From: Anthoceros angustus
Taxonomy: Eukaryota; Streptophyta; Anthocerotopsida; Anthocerotales; Anthocerotaceae
NCBI GenBank assembly: GCA_010909165.1
Contig: MU008154.1
Coordinates: forward strand, 496,001 to 560,000
Length of the DNA stretch: 64,000 bases
Direction of reading: 5' to 3'
A program made the translations under genes and the position numbers. Shown here in pieces: positions 60,177-64,000 of this stretch (its first letter is position 1; each line of letters begins with the position of its first letter). The notes below the pieces were generated by a model, which had not been told where the DNA came from, made no database searches, and saw only the letters and a program-made list of their open reading frames with translations.

Positions 60177-61262
60177 CTACTCATTTGGTACACTGGGCTT
60201 GCTTTTCTTCAGTGACCACCCTGCCAAGACTTTCGCCATCTCCAGTTGATTCGTGAGAAAGAGCTTCTGCATCTGCAAGGACTTGGCCATCTTGGCCGAT
60301 TCAATCTGAGCGAGGCATTCAGCAAAAGCTGCCAAGCCAGACATGAGATCCTTGCTTAAACCACCTGATGACCTACGTCGCTTTATTTTTTTGGATTGCA
60401 CTCCACCTGGAGTGTGCCTCTCATTATCTGTTTCGGAAGGTGAATGGTTGCTGTCACATGGGGTTTTAGGAACGTGTGAAACCCCGCCTTCACTGCAAAA
60501 TAACCAACCACAGGGCAGAGACATACACCAGACTAGATTAGCATGCAGAGACATATACCAGACTAGATGAGCATGCAGAGACATACACTAGACTAGACTA
60601 GCATGCAGAGACATACACCAGACTAGATTAGCATGCAGAGACATACACTAGACTAGACTAGCATGCAGAGACATACACCAGACTAGATTAGCATGCAGGC
60701 TTACACACAGAATGCAACAAAATCTGCAACCTACTCATGCAGAATCTACGACAGTTAGATGGCAAGCAAGAATAGATGCCATGCACAACTTGAAGCGGGG
60801 CATAGGTGGAGGCGTCCCGATGTTAGCAACATCTGTCTCCTCAACTTCAGCAGTGGGAGCACTAGGTTTTGTGGCACCCTCCAATTTTGGAGCAGTCTGC
60901 GAGGACAAAGTGGAAATGGATTTACCTGGGTCTATGCCGTTGGGGATTCCCGCGAACTTGGGGTTGTTGTCACAAAGTGTTGCCATTGCAGCAAAGTGTG
61001 GCCAAGAGGAGTTTGTTTGGCAAGAGCTTGCCTTCATGTCCTTCTCCTTCCTGTAGCGCTTCTTCAAGTTTTCCAACTTTTGTTTGCATTTCCTAGCTGT
61101 GAGGTTGTCCATGTTGCAGGTGCTGCTGATTTCTTGGGCAATTCGTGTCCAGTGCTTCGTCCCCAAATTCCTGTGCTTGAGGTGCACAATCTGCATCTCC
61201 AAGTAAGCTTCAATGAGTGTTGTTGTGGCCTCTTCACTCCATGCAATGGATTTGGGTCATTT
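60177..61262 (-). pseudogene. Harbinger ORF1 (Myb/SANT-like DNA-binding protein), unit 1 copy
   Basis: Coding pieces in minus order: SIAWSEEATTTLIEAYLEMQ through a trihelix/SANT core (HWTRIAQEISSTCNMDNLTA, KCKQKLENLKKRYRKEKD) to TPPPMPRFK near 60800. After an intron containing a 30-bp minisatellite comes a last exon (60177-60495: KIKRRRSSGG, SAKMAKSLQMQKLFLTNQLE). Such proteins accompany the transposase and help bind element ends and enter the nucleus. This copy lacks its first exon (replaced by RT sequence at 61262). Confidence 0.8.
60526..60702. repeat. 30-bp minisatellite in the ORF1 intron
   Basis: GCAGAGACATACACCAGACT followed by AGATTAGCAT (30 bp) repeats about six times in unit 1, with alternation between CCAGACTAGATTA and CTAGACTAGACTA forms. 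The unit 2 version (~62150-62335) has the same array with many internal deletions. Confidence 0.92.
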
Positions 61263-61799
61263 GCCCAGGCCCTCTTTGCAAAATCTTGGATGAAGCGCCT
61301 ATAGTAACCCACCATGCCCGGGAATCCCGTAACTCCTTCAAGTTCGTGGGCGGCTGCGAGGCGGATGACTTTCACCTTGTCTTGATCCACCTCTATCCCT
61401 CTTGCCGACGCGGTGTCCCAACAAGATTCCCTCTGTCATGCAGTAGCATTTCTCGGATGCGAGGCAGTTGAGTCTCCTTACAGCGTTCCAAGCTTCGCGG
61501 ATGTCCAACGTGTTTGTCCTCCTCTGCACAAGTCGTCCAGAACACCTCCATGAAGTCCCTCGAAACTCCCGGGAAGGCGTTGGTCACCATCCGCATAAAT
61601 TTCGCACAAGGTCTCCTAGTTCTTTGAAACATAGAGTATGGAAAGGTGGAAAGCGCCAAAGAAAAACCTTAAAACGTGAAGATGTGGTTCAAACCGTGGC
61701 AATAAGTGCAGCTTCTTCCTCAATTGCGAGATCTGCGGTGGTCTCGATCGTCTTGTACGTATATCTGCGGGCAAAGAATACATTTGCAAATAGAAAAAT

Positions 61800-63063
61800 G
61801 CCTTTAAGAAGCCAATAATATTCCTTAATGAAAAGGACTTCTACTCATTTGGTACACTGGGCTTGCTTTTCTTCAGTGACCACCCTGCCAAGACTTTCGC
61901 CATCTCCAGTTGATTCGTGAGAAAGAGTCAGATTCTGCATGACTTGGCCATCTTGGCGATTCAATCTGGCGAGGCATTCAAAAAAGCCAAGCGGACATGA
62001 GATCCTTGCTTAAACCACGATGACCTCGTCGCTTTATTTTTGGATTGCACTCCACAGTGTGTGCCTCTCATCTCTGTTTAAGGTGAATGGTTCACATGGG
62101 TTTTAGGCGTGGAAACCCCGCCTTCACCGCAAAATAACCAACCACGGTAGAGACATACCCAGATTAGCATGCAGAGACATACCGACTAGATGAGCATGCA
62201 GACATACACCGACTAGATTAGCATGCGAGACGCCCACTAGACTAGCATGCGAGACATACAGACTAGATTAGCATGCGAGACATACACTAGACTAGACTAG
62301 CATGCAGAGACATACACCAGACTAGATTAGCATGCAGGCTTACACACAGAATGCAACAAAATCTGCAACCTACTCATGCAGAATCTACGACAGTTAGATG
62401 GCAAGCAAGAATAGATGCCATGCACAACTTGAAGCGGGGCATAGGTGGAGGCGTCCCGATGTTAGCAACATCTGTCTCCTCAACTTCAGCAGTGGGAGCA
62501 CTAGGTTTTGTGGCACCCTCCAATTTTGGAGCAGTCTGCGAAGACAAAGTGGAAATGGATTTACAGGTCTATGCTGCTAGATTCCTGAACTTGGGGTTGT
62601 TGTCACAAAGTGTTGCCATTGCGCAAAGTGTGGCCAAGAGGAGTTTGTTTGGCAAGAGCTTGCCTTCATGTCCTTCTCCTTCTGTGGCGCTTCTTCAAGT
62701 TTTCCAACTTTTGTTTGCATTTCCTAGTCGTGAGGTTGTCCATGTTGTGTGTGATTTCTTGGGCAATTCGTGTCCAAAGGTCTTCGTCCCCAAATTCACT
62801 GGCAGGTGCACAATCTGCATCTCCAAGTAAGCTTCAATGAGTGTTGTTGTGGCCTCTTCACTCCATGCAATGGATTTGGGTCATTTGCCTGCAGCTTTGA
62901 GGAAATCTTTGGCACTTCCAAGCATAACATCGTCGTCTGACTCCCCCTTGTTCTCTATGCTATGCCATAGCGTTTCTTCTCCACCAGTACCCGTGTAGAC
63001 ACGAATGGTTTCCTCCATGATGCAGTATTCCAAGAGTGACGGACGCCTTGGACGCTTGCACAT
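61800..63063 (-). pseudogene. Harbinger ORF1 (Myb/SANT-like), unit 2 copy with first exon
   Basis: The first coding part starts at 63063 (MCKRPRRPSLLEYCIMEETI) and runs through ESDDDVMLGSAKDFLKAAGK. It then hits an in-frame TGA before PKSIAWSEEATTTLIEAYLE. The same TGA is in unit 1. Downstream pieces match unit 1 but are broken by numerous short deletions. With the transposase at 51.6 kb it forms the usual two-gene content of a PIF/Harbinger element, transcribed toward each other. Confidence 0.78.
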
Positions 63064-63273
63064 TGGTGTTGCATAGATCCACACCCGATGTACGATCACG
63101 GTTTAGGGTTTTAGGTAATGGAGTTTAAGATCCCGAGGATATGTAACGGAACCAGCGCCTGCACCCGCCTTATTGTGGAGGCTATTTACAGGTATACGAC
63201 ACTACGGAGGGCGCAGTGAGAAGCTGAGTTGCAAGGAGAAAGAAACCTTAAAATAAGGTATCAGCGTTCTTTT

Positions 63274-63332
63274 CGGAAGTCACTGCGAACAGCGCAGTCA
63301 CTCTTGTCGGCTTCGATGTGAAAGCCGCATCA
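63274..63332 (-). repeat. Candidate right terminal inverted repeat of the Harbinger element
   Basis: AAGTCACTGCGAACAGCGCA through TCTTGTCGGCTTCGATGTGA to AAGCCGCATCAG is the imperfect reverse complement of 50975-51033. It lies just outside the ORF1 start, as expected. Confidence 0.5.
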
Positions 63333-64000
63333 GCAACTACCAACGGCTTCCAGAATTTTGTGGTTGGGACATGAAAAGGTCTATGTACCACGTGCCAAAG
63401 ATGCCTCATCCCTCTGTCCTATACATTGCTCCCTCCGTCCTATACATAGCGTTTGTACATCGCCCTCCTCCGCATGGCCATGGACACCCGCTGCTTGAAG
63501 AAAACCACAATACAAGAAAGGAGAGATTAACCCCATGCTGCCTGAAGAAAGCCACAATACAAGAAAGGAGAGACTAACCCCATTCTTGCGAGAGTGGTAA
63601 GCGTTGGTATGTACAGGCCTTGACAAACTGGAGAAACGGACAAACCTTTGCTTTATGAGCGGTGAGTCTCGATGGACTAAGGCGTGGCCATTTAGAATTT
63701 TAGAATTTTAAAAATTAATCAATTTTTGAAGTTTTTTTACATGAGGTTTAATTCTAAATTAATTTAAATCATGTACGTTGTAGATCCCAGTCATTATAGG
63801 GACAGCTACTATATGATATAGGCATGTGGCACTTTGAACAGCACCTCATCCCTGCAACAACTTGGCCTAAACGTACAAGCTCAATCGGGGATGATGTCAT
63901 GTCCACTGGTAAAACAAGCCTATGAACCCAGCGGCCAAGGTTTGTGGCAACCACAATCGTATACTACAATATCTCAGCGTTGGCAGCACTGGGCAAGTGA
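63333..64000. other. Right end of window: short tandem repeat and AT-rich DNA
   Basis: 63490-63583 is a 47-bp unit in two copies (CTGCTTGAAGAAAACCACAA, TACAAGAAAGGAGAGATTAA, CCCCATG). A shorter repeat, CCTCTGTCCTATACATTGCT with CCTCCGTCCTATACATAGCG, lies at 63411-63450. Nothing else is recognised. Confidence 0.7.

Larger units (their letters stand above)
59656..62883. repeat. 1.6-kb tandem duplication spanning a retroelement/Harbinger junction
   Basis: Unit 1 (about 59656-61265) and unit 2 (about 61266-62883) each hold the same RT fragment followed by the same Harbinger ORF1 region. The join at 61262-61270 runs from ORF1 sequence (GGGTCATTTGCC) straight into RT sequence (CAGGCCCTCTTTGCAAAATC). 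Unit 2 keeps ~85 bp (61697-61780) missing from unit 1 at the junction, but is otherwise full of short deletions relative to unit 1. Confidence 0.92.

Noticed and set aside
60526-60702. Regular ~30-bp repeats resembling a CRISPR array
   Set aside because: Units are contiguous with no unique spacers, lie in a transposon intron, and the DNA is a plant nuclear genome.
1-64000. tRNA, rRNA or organelle-DNA insertions
   Set aside because: I saw no cloverleaf with conserved A/B box spacing, no rRNA core sequence and no plastid or mitochondrial gene. A tRNAscan or Rfam run would be needed to exclude them.

Overview
The window is nuclear DNA of a land plant. Evidence: an intronless DYW-type PPR editing-factor gene, spliced genes with GT-AG introns mostly 60-300 nt long, and plant-specific families (group V B-box protein, LNK clock coactivator, phytocyanin-like receptor kinase, Pumilio of the plant CCCH type). 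The short introns, the GC-rich first exons and upstream regions, and the style of the DYW domain suggest a seed-free plant (lycophyte or bryophyte), but I cannot name the species.

Layout. 1-0.8 kb: 3' end of a PPR-DYW gene whose last codons lie in a small family of inverted repeats. 1.6-9.7 kb (+): a complete 19-exon gene for the B-block-binding subunit of TFIIIC, followed by two decayed tandem copies of its last exon. 10.5-11.7 kb (-): BBX28-32-type B-box gene. 13.4-13.7 kb: purine-rich minisatellites. 15.1-18.6 kb (-): 12-exon membrane-anchored aspartic protease. 20.4-23.6 kb (-): 7-exon LNK gene. 25.6-26.0 kb: composite minisatellite. 27.5-31.2 kb (-): 5-exon Pumilio gene with a CCCH finger. 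33-36 kb: AT-rich, repeat-filled intergenic DNA. 37.3-38.1 kb (-): TIM22. 39.1-40.7 kb (-): coiled-coil tail-anchored (golgin-like) protein. 41.8-46.5 kb (+): tandem pair of FCP1/NIF-like HAD genes in which the second catalytic Asp is Asn. 48.0-50.2 kb (-): receptor-like kinase with a phytocyanin-like ectodomain. 51-63.3 kb: nested transposons. A PIF/Harbinger transposase (+) and its Myb/SANT partner ORF (-) converge and are separated by a broken Ty3-type retroelement. One junction of that nest is duplicated in a 1.6-kb tandem repeat.

Functional links. No operon logic applies. Two neighbouring genes (BBX32-like, LNK) belong to light/circadian regulation. The others are housekeeping (TFIIIC, TIM22), RNA control (PPR, Pumilio), endomembrane (golgin-like, aspartic protease) and cell surface (receptor kinase).

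Best leads: (1) the phytocyanin-receptor kinase fusion with lost copper ligands and an altered DFG motif; (2) local amplification of gene 3' ends, seen at both the PPR and TFIIIC genes; (3) the Harbinger/Ty3 nest with duplicate copies that differ mainly by short indels, which could be an assembly problem. Exon boundaries were read by eye. Every multi-exon model given closes in frame, but none was tested against transcripts.
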